Positions 1-10,661 of a stretch of DNA of 64,000 nt are shown piece after piece (within the stretch, counting starts at the first letter, position 1; each line of letters opens with the position of its first letter). Source of the DNA: Streptomyces durmitorensis (GTDB taxonomy: Bacteria; Actinomycetota; Actinomycetes; Streptomycetales; Streptomycetaceae). The notes beneath the pieces were generated by a model that was not told the origin of the DNA, searched no databases, and was given only the letters and a program-made list of their open reading frames with translations. The DNA lies in assembly GCF_023498005.1 (NCBI RefSeq), contig NZ_CP097289.1, positions 8,928,001-8,992,000 of the forward strand. The letters run 5' to 3'. The translations under genes and the position numbers were made by a program.

Positions 1-3000
1 TGGCGGCGCGGATCTTTGCCCTGCCGCTCGAAGAGCGCCTCCCGGCCGTGCTCGACCTCGTACGCACCTGCGTCGCCGCCGTGCTCGGCCACGCCTCCGC
101 CACCGCGGTGGAGGCGGAGCGAGCCTTCGACGAGCTCGGGTTCGACTCGCTGACCGCGGTCGAGCTGCGCAACCGGCTCGACGCGGCCACCGGCCTGCGC
201 CTGCCCGCCACGCTGGTCTTCGACTACCCGACGCCCCTGGCCCTCGCCAAGCACCTGCGCGCCACGCTGCTCGGCGACGACGAGACGCGAACGGCGACCG
301 TCCGCACGGCCGCCGCCGACGACGAGCCGATCGCCATCGTCGGCATGAGCTGCCGCTACCCCGGCGGAGTGCGCTCGTCGGAGGACCTGTGGCGACTGGT
401 CGCCGAGGGCCGTGACGCCGTGTCCGACTTCCCCGACAACCGGGGCTGGGACGTCGAGGCGCTCTACGACCCCGACCCCGAGAACATGGGCACAAGCACC
501 GTCAGGTCGGGCGGCTTCCTGCACGACGCCGCCGAGTTCGACCCCGCGTTCTTCGGCATGTCGCCGCGCGAGGCCCTCGCGGTCGACCCACAGCAGCGAC
601 TGCTCCTGGAGACCTCCTGGGAGGCGTTCGAGCGGGCCGGCATCGACCCCAAGTCGCTGCGGGGCAGCGCGACCGGTGTCTTCGCGGGCGTGATGTACAA
701 CGACTACGCCGCCCGGCTCGGCCGCTCTCCGGAAGGCTTCGAGGGCCAGCTCGGCGTCGGCAGCTCCGGCAGTGTCGCGTCCGGCCGCGTGTCCTACGTC
801 TTCGGCCTCGAAGGCCCCGCGGTGACCGTGGACACGGCGTGCTCGTCGTCGCTGGTGGCGATGCACCTGGCGAGCCAGGCGCTGCGCTCCGGTGAGTGCA
901 CGCTGGCCCTCGCGGGCGGCGTGACGGTGATGGCGAGCCCGGCGACCTTCGTCGAGTTCAGCAGGCAGCGCGGCCTGGCTCCGGACGGGCGCTGCAAGGC
1001 GTTCTCCGAGAGCGCCGACGGCACCGGCTGGGGCGAGGGGATCGGCATGCTGGTGCTCGAGCGGCTTTCGGACGCCCGGCGCAACGGTCACCGCGTCCTC
1101 GCGGTCGTGCGGGGTTCGGCGGTGAACCAGGACGGCGCGTCCAACGGCCTCACCGCGCCGAACGGCCCCTCGCAGCAGCGCGTCATCCGCCAGGCCCTGG
1201 CGAACGCGGGCCTGACCCCGTCCGACGTGGACGCGGTCGAGGCGCACGGCACCGGCACCACCCTCGGCGACCCGATCGAGGCCCAGGCCCTCCTCGCCAC
1301 CTACGGCCAGGACCGTGCCGGAGAGCCCCTGTGGCTCGGTTCGCTGAAGTCGAACATCGGCCACACGCAGGCGGCTGCCGGTGTCGGTGGCGTCATCAAG
1401 ATGGTGATGGCGCTGCGACACGCCGAACTGCCGAAGTCGCTGCACGTCGACGCACGCTCCTCGCACGTGGACTGGTCGGCGGGCGAGGTCGACGTACTGA
1501 CGGAGACCCGTCCGTGGCCGGCCGTCGGTCGACCGCGCAGGGCGGGTGTGTCGTCGTTCGGCGTGAGCGGGACGAACGCACACACCATTCTGGAACAGGC
1601 CCCGGAGCCGGAGGAGTTGACTCCGGACGCGACGCCCGACGAGACCCCGGCCGCTTCGGCTTCGGATTCGGCATCGGTGTCCGTACCGGTCCCGCTGGTG
1701 TTCTCCGCGCGCACGGAAGCCGCCCTGCGCGCCCATGCCGCCCAACTCGCCACTGCGGTGGAGGGGTCGGCGCTGGTGGATGTGGCGGATGCTCTGCTGT
1801 CGCGGTCGGTGTTCGATCACCGGGCGGTGGTGGTTTCGGGTGGTGCCGATGCGTTGGCGGCGGTGGCTGCGGGCTCTGAGTCCACTCGTGTGGCGATTGG
1901 TGTGGCGCGGCCTGCGGGCAAGGTGGCGTTCGTGTTCCCGGGGCAGGGTTCGCAGTGGCTGGGGATGGGTGCGGAGTTGGCGGAGTCCTCGCCGGTGTTC
2001 CGTGCTTCTCTCGATGCGTGTGCTGATGCGCTCGCGCCGTATGTGGACTGGTCGTTGCACGAGGTGCTGGCTGATGGTGCCGAGTTGGAGCGGGTGGACG
2101 TTGTGCAGCCCGCGTTGTTCGCGGTGATGGTGTCGCTGGCCGCGCTGTGGCGTTCGTACGGTGTGGAGCCCGACGCGGTGGTCGGGCACAGCCAGGGCGA
2201 GATCGCCGCCGCTCACGTTGCGGGTGCATTGTCGCTGGCCGACGCCGCCAAGGTGGTCGCGCTGCGCAGCAAGGCGATCCTGGCGCTCTCGGGGCAGGGC
2301 GGCATGGTGTCGCTCGCGGTGACGGCCGATGCCGCGCGGGAGCGGATCGCGCGGTGGGACGGACGGATATCCGTCGCTGCTGTGAATGGCCCGGGTTCGG
2401 TGGTGGTGGCGGGTGATGCCGACGCCCTGGACGAGCTGATGGAGTCGTGCGCGGCAGACGAGGTGCGCGCCCGTCGGGTGCCCGTCGACTACGCGTCGCA
2501 TTCGCCGCACGTGGAGCGTATTCAGGAGGCGTTGGCGGGAGTATTGGCCGGTGTTGAGCCGACGCCCGCGAGCGTGCCGATGCTGTCCACGGTGACGGGG
2601 GAGTGGTTGACCGGGACCGAGGTCGGCGCCGAGTACTGGTATCAGAACCTGCGGAACACCGTGCGGTTCGAGGACGCGACCCGCGGTCTGCTCGACCACG
2701 GGGTCGGCGTGTTCGTCGAGTGCAGCCCGCACCCCGTCCTCACCATCGGCGTGTCCGAGACGGTGGAGGCCACCGGTGGCGACGCCGTCATGGTGGGCAC
2801 GCTGCGCCGGGACGAGGGCGGCCTCGACCGGTTCCTGCTCTCCGCCGCCGAGGCATACGTAGGGGGCCTGCCGTTCGACTGGCGTGCCGTGGTGCCCGCC
2901 GGGCGGCCCGTCGAGCTGCCCACCTACCCCTTCCAGCGCAAGCACTACTGGCTCGACGTCCCGCGTGATCTGCGCTTCGTCGAAGCGGCCGGTGGTCTCG

Positions 3001-6000
3001 GCCTCGCGGACGCCGACCATCCGCTGCTCGGCGCCGCCGTGGACCTCGCCGACGAGCAGGGCCTGGTGTGCACCGGCAGGCTCGGCACGGACACCCACCC
3101 GTGGCTCGCCGACCACGCCGTCGCACGGACGACGCTCCTGCCCGGCACCGCCTTCGCGGAGATCGCGCTCGCGGCGGGCGGCAGGCTCGGCCTTGACGAG
3201 GTGGAGGAACTGGCGCTCGCCGCACCGCTGGTGCTGCCCGAACGTGGCGGCGTGCGCCTGCGGGTGACGGTCGGCGGCGACGACGGCTCCGACCGGCGGG
3301 CACTGAGCATCGACTCCTGCCCGGACGATCCCGCCGCCGGAGCCGACTGGACCCGGCACGCCACCGGCTTCCTCACCACAGGAACCCCCGTCGAGCCGGC
3401 CGCTGTCTCGCAGTGGCCGCCCGTCGGAGCCGAGCCCGTCGACATCGACGGCCTCTACGACAGCCTGGAAGGGGCCGGCTTCGCCTATGGGCCCGCCTTC
3501 CAGGGCCTCAGGGCGGCATGGCGCGGCGAGCGCGCCGTGTACGCCGAGATCAGCCTTGACGAGGACCAGCACCGGGACGCCGCGTCGTTCGGCCTCCACC
3601 CGGCGCTGCTCGACGCCGCGCTGCACGCCTGCATGCTCGGCGGCCTCGTCGAAGACGCCGGTCGCCCCCGGCTCCCGTTCTCCTGGAGCGGGATCCGATG
3701 GCACGCGACCGGTGCCACAGCGGCGCGGGTACGGCTCACACCGGCCGGACCCGACGCCGTCTCCCTGGAACTGACCGACGTACAGGGGAACCCCCTGGCG
3801 ACGGTCGCATCACTGGTCCTGCGGCCGATCGCCGCCGACCAATGGGGTGCGCGCCACCGCGATTCACTGTTCCGGCTGGAGTGGGTGGCCGCACCGACCC
3901 GTGCGGCCACCCCCGCTCCCGCCCGCGGTTGCGCAGTCGTCGGCCCCGACGACCTGAAGGTCGGCGCGGGCCTCGCCGCGGCCGGCATCGCCGTCGAGGA
4001 GCACGAGAACCTCACGGCGCTCGCCGAGGCCGGTGTGCCGGGGCTCGTCGTCGTCCCGTGCGCCGAGGACGACGTGGAGCCGGTAACCGGGGCCCGCACC
4101 GCCGCCCTGCGCGCGCTGCGCCTTGCCCAGGAGTGGCTCGCCGACGACCGGTTCCTCGCATCGCGCCTCGTCTTCGTGACCCGCGGGGCCGTCGCGACCG
4201 GACCCGACGAGGACGTGAACGACATCGCCGACGCGGCGGTGTGGGGCCTGATCCGGTCGGCACAGTCCGAGAACCCCGAGCGGTTCACGCTGGTCGACGT
4301 GGACGGGCACGACACCTCCTGGCCGGCGCTGCCCGCCGCCCTCGCCGCTGCCGAGCCGCAACTGGCTCTGCGCACCGGTGACGTGCTGGTGCCGCGCATC
4401 GCCCGCACCAGGCCCTCCGATGCGGAGTCCGGAATCGAGTTCGCGCCCGGCGGCACCGTCCTGGTGACCGGCGCCACCGGCATGATCGGCGGCCTCGTCA
4501 CCCGGCACCTCGTGACCGAGCACGGCGTCCGGCACCTCGTCCTCGCCAGCCGCAGCGGCGCCGCCGCACCCGGCGCCGACGCCCTCCGCGCCGAACTGAC
4601 CGACCTCGGCGCGCACGTGACGCTCGCCGCCTGCGACGTCACCGACCCCGGCGCGCTGAAGGAACTCCTCGCCGCGGTGCCCGCGGACCACCCGCTGACC
4701 GGCGTGGTGCACTCGGCGGGCGTCCTGGACGACGGCACGATCACCTCGCTGACCCCGGACCAGGTCGACAGGGTGTTCCGGCCCAAGGTCGACGCGGCCT
4801 GGAATCTGCACGAGCTGACCCGTGACCTGGACCTGTCCGCGTTCGTGCTGTTCTCCTCGGCGGCGGGCATCCTCGGAGGCCCCGGCCAGGGCAACTACGC
4901 GGCGGCCAACGCGTTCGTCGACGCGCTCACCCACCACCGCAGGGCCGCAGGACTCCCCGCGACATCACTGGCGTGGGGCTTGTGGGAGACGGCAAGCGCG
5001 ATGACCGGCGACATGGCGGAGACCGACCTGGCGCGCCTTTCCCGCTCCGGTGTCGGGGGACTGACCGAGGAGCAGGGCCTCGCGCTGTTCGACCTCGGAT
5101 GCGCTGCGGACGACGCGGTCGTGGTGCCGATGCGGCTCGACCTCGGCTCCTTGCGCGGCGGGCCCGACGAGGTGCCTCCGCTGCTGCGCGGCCTCGTGCG
5201 CCCGCGGGCCACCAAGGCGGCCGCCGCGAGCGAGGAACCGCTGTCGCAGCGGCTTGCCGGTCTCACGGAGGAGGAGCAGGGGCGGGAACTCCTGCTGCTC
5301 GTCCGGGACCAGACGGCGGCCGTACTCGGCTACGCGCCGGAGGAGCTCGATGTCTCCGGCGCACTGACCCAGCTCGGCCTTGACTCCTTGACCGCGCTCC
5401 AACTGCGCAACCGGCTCGCCGGCGCGACCGGGCTCCGGCTGCCCACCACCGTCGTGTTCGACCAGCCGACAGGACCGGCGCTCGCCGGTTACCTCCGGCG
5501 CGAACTCGCATCGGGAGCCGGGGACGACGACGCTCCCGCCTCGACCGCGGCCCTGGCGGTGGAGGACACGCTCACCGGCCTGTACCGGCAGGCCTGTGAC
5601 CTCGGCCTGTACGAGGAGGGATGGCAGATGGTGAACGCCGCCGCGCGCGTGCGGCCGGTGTTCGAGACGCCGGACGAGGTGGCCGCACTGCCGCCGGTCA
5701 CGCTGGCGACCGGTCCTGGAACCCCGCTCCTTTGCCTCCCGCCGACGATGGCGCCGTCCGGCCCGCACTACTTCGGCCGCTTCGCCCCCGTGTTCGCGGG
5801 CGAGCGGGACGTGACCGTGCTGCCCAACCCCGGCTTCGCGGCGGGGGAGGCGCTGCCCGCGACCAGGGAAGCGGTCGTGCGCTTCCAGGCCGAGGCCGTC
5901 AAGAGGCAGGCAGGCGAAGGGCCGTTCGTGCTCGTCGGCTACTCGTCCGGCGGCTGGCTGGCCAACGCGGTCGCCGCGCTGCTCGAACAGGAGGGCACCT

Positions 6001-6395
6001 CACCGGCGGCGGTGGTGCTCGTCGACACGTACACCGCGACGAATTCGTTCGAGGGGCGGCTCGAGGAGGCGCTGCGGCAACGCGCGGCCACCAGCGAGGC
6101 GTTCGAGCTGATGTCAGGGGCACAACTGACAGGCCAGGGCGGCTACTTGCGCATCTTCGGGGACTGGGAACCCGAACCGATCGACACGCCGACCCTGTAC
6201 GTGCACGCCACCTTCCCGCCGGGGGAGTCGCAGGCACTGGAGACCGAGGACGACTGGCGTCCCCAGTGGCCCCTGCCGCACGAGGACGCCGACGTCCCCG
6301 GCGACCACTTCACGATCATGGACGACCACTCGGAGTCGACGGCGCTCGCCGTACGGGCCTGGCTGGCCGGCGACCGGGGTACCAACTCCCCCTGA
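1..6395 (+). CDS. Type I modular polyketide synthase, C-terminal part: ACP / KS-AT-DH-KR-ACP-TE
   Basis: The reading frame is open from the first bases, so the 5' part lies outside the window. Residues are counted from the GTG at 48. The order is an ACP of the previous module (Ser34), KS (about 93-515, Cys265 in DTACSSS, His400 in EAHGTGT), AT (Ser715 in GHSQGE), DH (His1023, Asp1189), KR (Tyr1617, LDD motif, so B-type), ACP (Ser1780) and thioesterase (Ser1966 in GYSSG, His2087). The AT has YASH at 815-818, the methylmalonyl-CoA signature. No enoylreductase is visible between DH and KR. This is therefore the last module plus the release domain, adding a methyl-branched unit and probably lactonising the chain. 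In the DH, the HxxxGxxxxP motif has Arg1027 in place of Gly, so full dehydration is uncertain. The final product cannot be named from one module. Confidence 0.97.
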   Translation, partial: AARIFALPLEERLPAVLDLVRTCVAAVLGHASATAVEAERAFDELGFDSLTAVELRNRLDAATGLRLPATLVFDYPTPLALAKHLRATLLGDDETRTATVRTAAADDEPIAIVGMSCRYPGGVRSSEDLWRLVAEGRDAVSDFPDNRGWDVEALYDPDPENMGTSTVRSGGFLHDAAEFDPAFFGMSPREALAVDPQQRLLLETSWEAFERAGIDPKSLRGSATGVFAGVMYNDYAARLGRSPEGFEGQLGVGSSGSVASGRVSYVFGLEGPAVTVDTACSSSLVAMHLASQALRSGECTLALAGGVTVMASPATFVEFSRQRGLAPDGRCKAFSESADGTGWGEGIGMLVLERLSDARRNGHRVLAVVRGSAVNQDGASNGLTAPNGPSQQRVIRQALANAGLTPSDVDAVEAHGTGTTLGDPIEAQALLATYGQDRAGEPLWLGSLKSNIGHTQAAAGVGGVIKMVMALRHAELPKSLHVDARSSHVDWSAGEVDVLTETRPWPAVGRPRRAGVSSFGVSGTNAHTILEQAPEPEELTPDATPDETPAASASDSASVSVPVPLVFSARTEAALRAHAAQLATAVEGSALVDVADALLSRSVFDHRAVVVSGGADALAAVAAGSESTRVAIGVARPAGKVAFVFPGQGSQWLGMGAELAESSPVFRASLDACADALAPYVDWSLHEVLADGAELERVDVVQPALFAVMVSLAALWRSYGVEPDAVVGHSQGEIAAAHVAGALSLADAAKVVALRSKAILALSGQGGMVSLAVTADAARERIARWDGRISVAAVNGPGSVVVAGDADALDELMESCAADEVRARRVPVDYASHSPHVERIQEALAGVLAGVEPTPASVPMLSTVTGEWLTGTEVGAEYWYQNLRNTVRFEDATRGLLDHGVGVFVECSPHPVLTIGVSETVEATGGDAVMVGTLRRDEGGLDRFLLSAAEAYVGGLPFDWRAVVPAGRPVELPTYPFQRKHYWLDVPRDLRFVEAAGGLGLADADHPLLGAAVDLADEQGLVCTGRLGTDTHPWLADHAVARTTLLPGTAFAEIALAAGGRLGLDEVEELALAAPLVLPERGGVRLRVTVGGDDGSDRRALSIDSCPDDPAAGADWTRHATGFLTTGTPVEPAAVSQWPPVGAEPVDIDGLYDSLEGAGFAYGPAFQGLRAAWRGERAVYAEISLDEDQHRDAASFGLHPALLDAALHACMLGGLVEDAGRPRLPFSWSGIRWHATGATAARVRLTPAGPDAVSLELTDVQGNPLATVASLVLRPIAADQWGARHRDSLFRLEWVAAPTRAATPAPARGCAVVGPDDLKVGAGLAAAGIAVEEHENLTALAEAGVPGLVVVPCAEDDVEPVTGARTAALRALRLAQEWLADDRFLASRLVFVTRGAVATGPDEDVNDIADAAVWGLIRSAQSENPERFTLVDVDGHDTSWPALPAALAAAEPQLALRTGDVLVPRIARTRPSDAESGIEFAPGGTVLVTGATGMIGGLVTRHLVTEHGVRHLVLASRSGAAAPGADALRAELTDLGAHVTLAACDVTDPGALKELLAAVPADHPLTGVVHSAGVLDDGTITSLTPDQVDRVFRPKVDAAWNLHELTRDLDLSAFVLFSSAAGILGGPGQGNYAAANAFVDALTHHRRAAGLPATSLAWGLWETASAMTGDMAETDLARLSRSGVGGLTEEQGLALFDLGCAADDAVVVPMRLDLGSLRGGPDEVPPLLRGLVRPRATKAAAASEEPLSQRLAGLTEEEQGRELLLLVRDQTAAVLGYAPEELDVSGALTQLGLDSLTALQLRNRLAGATGLRLPTTVVFDQPTGPALAGYLRRELASGAGDDDAPASTAALAVEDTLTGLYRQACDLGLYEEGWQMVNAAARVRPVFETPDEVAALPPVTLATGPGTPLLCLPPTMAPSGPHYFGRFAPVFAGERDVTVLPNPGFAAGEALPATREAVVRFQAEAVKRQAGEGPFVLVGYSSGGWLANAVAALLEQEGTSPAAVVLVDTYTATNSFEGRLEEALRQRAATSEAFELMSGAQLTGQGGYLRIFGDWEPEPIDTPTLYVHATFPPGESQALETEDDWRPQWPLPHEDADVPGDHFTIMDDHSESTALAVRAWLAGDRGTNSP

Positions 6396-6428
6396 ACGCA
6401 CGCGAAGCCCCACCATGGACAGCAGCAC

Positions 6429-6476
6429 GCTGCGTACGACAACCACAGCAGAGCTGCGTACGACAACCACAGCAGA
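6429..6476 (+). repeat. Perfect 24-bp tandem duplication between PKS and type II thioesterase
   Basis: Two identical head-to-tail 24-bp units occupy 6429-6452 and 6453-6476, between the PKS stop and the chosen thioesterase start. The unit length is a multiple of three. If the upstream ATG at 6415 were used, the thioesterase would gain a duplicated Thr-rich tail (RTTTTAE twice). It looks like a recent slippage duplication in the spacer. Confidence 0.9.
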
Positions 6477-6489
6477 ACGGACGATCAAC

Positions 6490-7260
6490 ATGACTGTTAC
6501 CGACGGCAGTGACCTCTGGCTCCGCCGGTTCCACCCCGCACCGGAGGCCCCGGTCCGGCTGGTGTGCTTCCCGCACGCGGGCGGATCGGCGACCTTCTAC
6601 TTCCCCGTCTCGGCCGCGCTCCAGAGCGACAGCGACGTGGTGGCCCTGCAGTACCCAGGCCGTCAGGACCGCCGGTCCGAGCCCAACGTCGACGACATAG
6701 GTGTGCTCGCCGACCGGATCGCGCCCGTGCTCGAGCCGCTGTTCGACCGGCCCGTCGTGCTCTTCGGGCACAGCATGGGCGCGATCCTCGCGTTCGAGGT
6801 CGCGCGCAGGCTGGAGGAGAAGGGCCACAAGCCCGCCATGCTGTTCGCCTCCGGCAGGCGCGCACCGTCGACGCGGCGAGTGGAGAACGTCCATCAGCGT
6901 GACGACGACGGGATCGTGGCCGAGATGAAGGCCATGAGCGGCACCGACGCCCAGGTACTCGGTGACGAGGAACTGCTGCGGATGGTGCTGCCCTCGATCC
7001 GCAGCGACTACCGCGCCATCGAGACGTACGGCTCCGTGCCCGTGAGCGCGACCGTCGCATGCCCGATCACCGCCCTGATCGGCGACGCGGACCCGAAGTC
7101 GACGGTCCTGGAAGCCGACGCGTGGCGCTCCCACACGACCGCCGCGTTCGAGATCCACACGTTCCGCGGGGGCCACTTCTTCCTCAGCTCGCGCGCGGCG
7201 GAAGTGATCTCACTGACGCGTGAGGGGCTGCGCAGTGCGGTAGCCGTCGGCCGGGCGTAA
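6490..7260 (+). CDS. Type II (editing) thioesterase of the polyketide cluster
   Basis: This 256-residue alpha/beta hydrolase belongs to the GrsT/RifR family, which removes stalled or wrongly primed acyl groups from carrier proteins. Visible marks are the PHAGG oxyanion region near residue 28, nucleophile Ser95 in GHSMG, Asp in IGDADP, and His in the C-terminal GGHFF. Length and motifs are normal for the family. I chose the ATG at 6490 because the protein then begins at the usual place. The in-frame ATG at 6415 would add 25 residues made mostly of a duplicated 24-bp repeat. It lies 94 bases after the PKS stop and is probably cotranscribed with it. Confidence 0.93.
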   Translation: MTVTDGSDLWLRRFHPAPEAPVRLVCFPHAGGSATFYFPVSAALQSDSDVVALQYPGRQDRRSEPNVDDIGVLADRIAPVLEPLFDRPVVLFGHSMGAILAFEVARRLEEKGHKPAMLFASGRRAPSTRRVENVHQRDDDGIVAEMKAMSGTDAQVLGDEELLRMVLPSIRSDYRAIETYGSVPVSATVACPITALIGDADPKSTVLEADAWRSHTTAAFEIHTFRGGHFFLSSRAAEVISLTREGLRSAVAVGRA

Positions 7261-7266
7261 GGGAGG

Positions 7267-7299
7267 CGGGGGTTGGACGAGTAGATGGTCCAGCCCCCG
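7267..7299. terminator. Hairpin between convergent thioesterase and regulator genes
   Basis: Arms of 12 bases at 7267-7278 and 7288-7299 pair with a single G-T wobble around a 9-base loop. It lies just after the thioesterase stop and before the stop of the opposite-strand regulator, so it may end transcription from both sides. There is no U tract, which is common for Streptomyces terminators. Confidence 0.65.
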
Positions 7300-7328
7300 T
7301 CGCGGCCGTACGCGACTGCGTGCGGACC

Positions 7329-7985
7329 TCAGATGTAGCCCGCGCGCACCGCGTAGGCCACCGCGTGGGTGCGGTTGCGCAGTTGGAGGCGGGAGGTCAG
7401 AGTCTGCAGGACGTTCTTCACCGTCCGCTCGGAATACGCGAGCTTGACCGCTATCTGCCCGGTGTCGAGACCTTCCGCCACCAGTTGGAGGACTTCGACC
7501 TCACGCGGGGTCATGCCCATCGTGGGGAGTCCGGCCGGACCTGGTGTGCTGCTGTTGAGCTGTCCCATGCGGGTGAGGAAGGTGCCCAATAAATCGGCCG
7601 GTAAGTCACCGTCACCTCGGTGGGCGGCGAGCACGGCCCGCAGCAGCCGCGCCGGCGTGGCCTCTCGTCGCCACACGATCGACGTGACGCCGCACCCGGC
7701 GACGTCCAGCAGGTCGGCCTCCCGCATCCGGTCCACCACCAGGACCGCCCGGACGCCCTTGATGCGGACGAGGGTGCGCAGGCTCAGCAGAGTCGTCTCG
7801 TCCACGGAGCAGGCGACGAGCAGGGCGACCTGGCCGCGGTCCTGCCGGGTGGTGTCCACCAACTCGATCTCCGCGTACTGGCGGAGCTGGCTGCGCACTC
7901 CGGCCCGGGAAATGGGGTCCGATGTGTGAACGGACAACAGCACCCGCTCAGTCGTAGGGACAATCTCGACGGTCTGCTGCTGCAC
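7329..7985 (-). CDS. Atypical NarL/LuxR-type response regulator, likely cluster regulator
   Basis: The protein has 218 residues. The C-terminal third is a GerE/LuxR helix-turn-helix (MTPREVEVLQLVAEG followed by SERTVKNVLQTL). The N-terminal part has receiver-like layout, but the acidic pair is replaced (HTSDP) and the phosphoacceptor region reads LLVACSVDE without the usual Asp. It therefore probably works without phosphorylation. Start is GTG at 7983-7985, set by AAGGAG at 7995-8000 nine bases upstream. It is convergent with the thioesterase and divergent from the methyltransferase. Position at the cluster end suggests control of polyketide genes. The target is not visible. Confidence 0.88.
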   Translation of the reverse strand: MQQQTVEIVPTTERVLLSVHTSDPISRAGVRSQLRQYAEIELVDTTRQDRGQVALLVACSVDETTLLSLRTLVRIKGVRAVLVVDRMREADLLDVAGCGVTSIVWRREATPARLLRAVLAAHRGDGDLPADLLGTFLTRMGQLNSSTPGPAGLPTMGMTPREVEVLQLVAEGLDTGQIAVKLAYSERTVKNVLQTLTSRLQLRNRTHAVAYAVRAGYI

Positions 7986-8111
7986 GGGCTAGAGCTCCTT
8001 CTGCTTCCATGAAGGCCCAGGGGGTTCGAGCGCGGCAGACATGAGCGTGCACCGCTACCCCCTCGTCGACCAGATAATCAGCTACTGCGTGTGTGCCCTA
8101 GGAGGCTCAAC

Positions 8112-8168
8112 GTGTTCCTGATCACCAGGTTCGTGCCCACCGCTCACGTCCCGCTGATGTTCCGCTGA
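8112..8168 (+). CDS. 18-codon ORF, possible leader peptide
   Basis: A GTG at 8112 follows a perfect AGGAGG (8100-8105) at six bases. The frame runs 18 codons to TGA, encoding MFLITRFVPTAHVPLMFR. A GATAAT hexamer at 8073-8078 could be its -10. It ends 72 bases before the methyltransferase start. It may be a leader or upstream ORF that controls the next gene, or chance. It is too short for codon-bias tests. It has no recognisable family. Confidence 0.35.
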   Translation: MFLITRFVPTAHVPLMFR

Positions 8169-8240
8169 CGTCCGGTGCCGTACCGGCAGCCCCTACCCCT
8201 CCCTCGTCCCGCCTCAGGGCCACCAACTACTGTCGCGGGC

Positions 8241-8888
8241 ATGGTCGAACACGATGCCCTCACCGCAACCCGCGAGGCCTACGACGATGCCGCGCCCACC
8301 TATGCGGAACTGTTCCGCGACTCGCTGCGGGACAGCCCTCTGGACCGCGCGATCCTGGGTGCCTTCGCCGAGTCCGTGACGGCGAGCGGGGCCGGTGAGG
8401 TCGCGGATCTGGGCTGTGGCCCCGGTCATGTCACCGCGCATCTCGACGAGTTGGGGCTGGCGGCGTTTGGTGTCGATGCCTCTCCTGCGATGATCGAGCT
8501 GGCTCGACAGGCCTATCCGGGCCTGCGCTTCGAGGTGGGCTCGATGGCCGCGTTGGACATCGCCGACGGAGCGCTGGGCGGCGTACTCTCGCGTTGGTCC
8601 ATCATCCACACACCGCCGCAGGAAGTCCCCGCCGTCCTGGCGGAGTTCCACCGCGTGCTGGCCCCCGGCGGCCACCTCCTGATCGGCTTCTCGGGCAGTG
8701 AGGATCCGACGCACCTGACGCAGGTCTTCGACCATGCGGTCGCACCGGCCTACAGGTGGTGGCCCGACCACCTCGCCGCGATGCTGCGGGAGTTGGGATT
8801 GGCGGAGGTGGCCAGGCTGGTCCGCGAGCCTCAGCCCACCGACCGCAGGCAGTTCAAGGCGATTCAGCTGCTGGCCCGCAAGGGTTAG
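8241..8888 (+). CDS. Class I SAM-dependent methyltransferase
   Basis: The product has 215 residues. Motif I is VADLGCGPGH near residue 56, the acidic loop is FGVDAS, and the post-motif LAPGGHLLIGF is typical of UbiE/Methyltransf_11-like small-molecule methyltransferases. It lacks the motifs of Erm rRNA dimethylases. I chose ATG 8241 because the upstream in-frame extension to 8175 is Pro-rich and has no ribosome binding site. ATG 8241 also lacks a clear Shine-Dalgarno. TACTGT at 8228-8233, seven bases before the ATG, could be a -10 for a leaderless transcript. The substrate is unknown. It may tailor the polyketide or be an ordinary neighbour. Confidence 0.85.
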   Translation: MVEHDALTATREAYDDAAPTYAELFRDSLRDSPLDRAILGAFAESVTASGAGEVADLGCGPGHVTAHLDELGLAAFGVDASPAMIELARQAYPGLRFEVGSMAALDIADGALGGVLSRWSIIHTPPQEVPAVLAEFHRVLAPGGHLLIGFSGSEDPTHLTQVFDHAVAPAYRWWPDHLAAMLRELGLAEVARLVREPQPTDRRQFKAIQLLARKG

Positions 8889-8959
8889 GCAGGGGGCTGT
8901 CCGACCGAACGGGGAGGGTTCGGACAAGTCGGTGATACGTCCGTGCCGCCGTTCCTGCG

Positions 8960-10459
8960 TCAGGCCTCCGGGCCGCACCGTATCTTGGGCAGCGGCGCCG
9001 GATCGTCTGGGTCGTAGGCGGGCGGTGCGCCGTGTTCGTCGCAGACGACCCGGGCTGTCTCCTCGACCGTGGCCGAGCGGCAGAACTGGGCCGGAGCCTT
9101 GGCGTGCTTCGTCGGCCGGGGAAGGGATGGGCCGACCACGACACAGTTGTAGGCGCCGTCCGCCACGAAGTCCGGCCGGGTGCGCATCCCCTCCTCGACG
9201 GCCAGGCTGTTGGAGAGGACGACCCACGCGCCCAGCTGGTCGACGCAGTGCTCCGCGGCCTCTAGTGTCCAGCGTTTGACCCGCTGGCTGATCGGCGAGG
9301 CGAACAGCGGCACGAAGATGTGCGAGACACCGAATGCCTGGCACTTGCCCAGCCAAGCGGCGTTCTGCTTGATGTCCTCACAGATGAGGATGGCGATGCG
9401 GCCGAGGAAGGTCTCCAGTACGGCGACCTGGTCCCCTTTCGAGATGTACTCGGCCGCCGGTTCGTGTTTGGGGCGGTCCGGCAGCTGCCAGTCCTCCGCC
9501 TGGCCCTCACCCAGGGTGAAGCCGGCCATCTTGTCCTGCCACAGCAGCACCTGCGCGGTCTCGCGGTCGAACAGGACGGCCCGGTTCGGCGGCGCCGTAT
9601 CCGGTTCCGTGGGGCCGATGGGTCCGGTGCCGGGAAGGATCCACTGGAGGCGGCTCGCCTCGGACGGGTCGCTGTGCAGGAGGGTGTCCCAGTGTTTGAG
9701 TAGATCGTTCGAGAGCGTGCATTCCGGAAGCACGCCTATCTGGGCACCGGAGTTTTCCAGATTCTGGAACACCCTTTCGATCCGTGGGCGGAGCCGGCCG
9801 TCGTCCGGTGCGATGCGGTAGAGACCGATATCTTCGCCGTCCGGGAATTCGAACTTCAGATCGAGGTAGCTCTCCAGTACGGGTGCGGCCCCAATGGAAA
9901 TCGCTTGCCCTCTCGGGCAACCCCGTGGTTCGAGGTGCAGGATACCGCTGTGCCAGATTCCCTCACGAGCAGCCGGGGTGACCCGGTGCACGGAGAAGAA
10001 ATCAGGTTTTCCCGTGTGTTCTGCCGTGACTTTGCCCGGCCGCGTGTAGCGGGGCAGCAGGAGGCCGGTCCGGTCCGTGTTGCTGTTGAGGCTGTTGGTG
10101 TTCTGGTATCGCCGAGCGAGCCAGCACATCGTCTTTTCGCCGGTGGTTCCTGGGTAGATTCCGGCGTTTTCGAAGGCGCGGTCAAGGCCCATGAGTACGG
10201 CGAACATTCCCTGATCGCCGTATTGGCGGATGAGGTCGCGCACCAGGTCGATGTCGGCGCGTCCGTCTCTGCGTACGTCCTTGCAGACCAGTTCCGCTCG
10301 CTGTTTCACCCCGATGTCACCGAACCACTTGTTCGCGGTACGGCCGCTGAATGGCCAGTTCGGAAGCGCGTCGTACAGGACGACGAAGAGGTCTGCCGGA
10401 TCGACCGGTAATTCGATCTCGTCGACCGAATGATCGGGATCGCGCGGCTCTTTATTCAT
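8960..10459 (-). CDS. Nitrilase-fold (carbon-nitrogen hydrolase) protein with extra N-terminal domain
   Basis: The protein has 499 residues. The C-terminal two thirds keep the Glu-Lys-Cys triad of the CN-hydrolase superfamily: Glu246 in VLPECT, Lys310 in WQDKMAG and Cys360 in LICEDI. Residues 15-110 form a predicted helical domain that is not part of the catalytic fold. A size and pattern like this (LYDALPNWPF, then LVRDLIRQYG) resemble the small adaptor domains fused to enzymes in bacterial conflict and signalling systems, but this is only a resemblance. Codons are more AT-rich at third positions than in neighbours, hinting at transfer. It is divergent from the ROK gene across a 202-base AT-richer gap. 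The substrate is not predictable. Confidence 0.8.
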   Translation of the reverse strand: MNKEPRDPDHSVDEIELPVDPADLFVVLYDALPNWPFSGRTANKWFGDIGVKQRAELVCKDVRRDGRADIDLVRDLIRQYGDQGMFAVLMGLDRAFENAGIYPGTTGEKTMCWLARRYQNTNSLNSNTDRTGLLLPRYTRPGKVTAEHTGKPDFFSVHRVTPAAREGIWHSGILHLEPRGCPRGQAISIGAAPVLESYLDLKFEFPDGEDIGLYRIAPDDGRLRPRIERVFQNLENSGAQIGVLPECTLSNDLLKHWDTLLHSDPSEASRLQWILPGTGPIGPTEPDTAPPNRAVLFDRETAQVLLWQDKMAGFTLGEGQAEDWQLPDRPKHEPAAEYISKGDQVAVLETFLGRIAILICEDIKQNAAWLGKCQAFGVSHIFVPLFASPISQRVKRWTLEAAEHCVDQLGAWVVLSNSLAVEEGMRTRPDFVADGAYNCVVVGPSLPRPTKHAKAPAQFCRSATVEETARVVCDEHGAPPAYDPDDPAPLPKIRCGPEA

Positions 10460-10661
10460 GACTCCCCCCGAAGCATGAGTGCGTATCTGAGATGTTAACG
10501 GAATGTGTTATCCATGCGTGTCTCCTCGTGGCAAAAAGCTGTAACAGAAAGTATTCGAAGAGCATTTGTGAGCGATCATGAAACGTCACTTGACGCTCGT
10601 TTGACATAGCCCCATGCTGGGGATGCACCTCTATGGCTGTCGGAACGAAGGGGCGAGTGAC
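10460..10661. promoter_or_regulatory. Divergent promoter region between nitrilase-like and ROK genes
   Basis: This gap is markedly more AT-rich than the surrounding DNA. For the rightward gene, TTGACG (10590-10595) and CATGCT (10613-10618) are spaced 17 bases, matching a housekeeping promoter. A palindrome CCCCA-TGC-TGGGG at 10610-10622 overlaps that -10 and would suit a repressor. The product of the ROK gene, which carries an HTH, is an obvious candidate to bind it. Confidence 0.5.

Noticed and set aside
3485..4937. Long antisense open frames within the PKS gene
   Set aside because: High GC creates stop-free antisense frames. They show no family motifs and the sense frame is unmistakable.
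8112..8888. Erm-type rRNA methylase with attenuation leader
   Set aside because: The methyltransferase has a general Methyltransf_11 motif set and no Erm motifs. Only the leader-like ORF is kept as a hypothesis.
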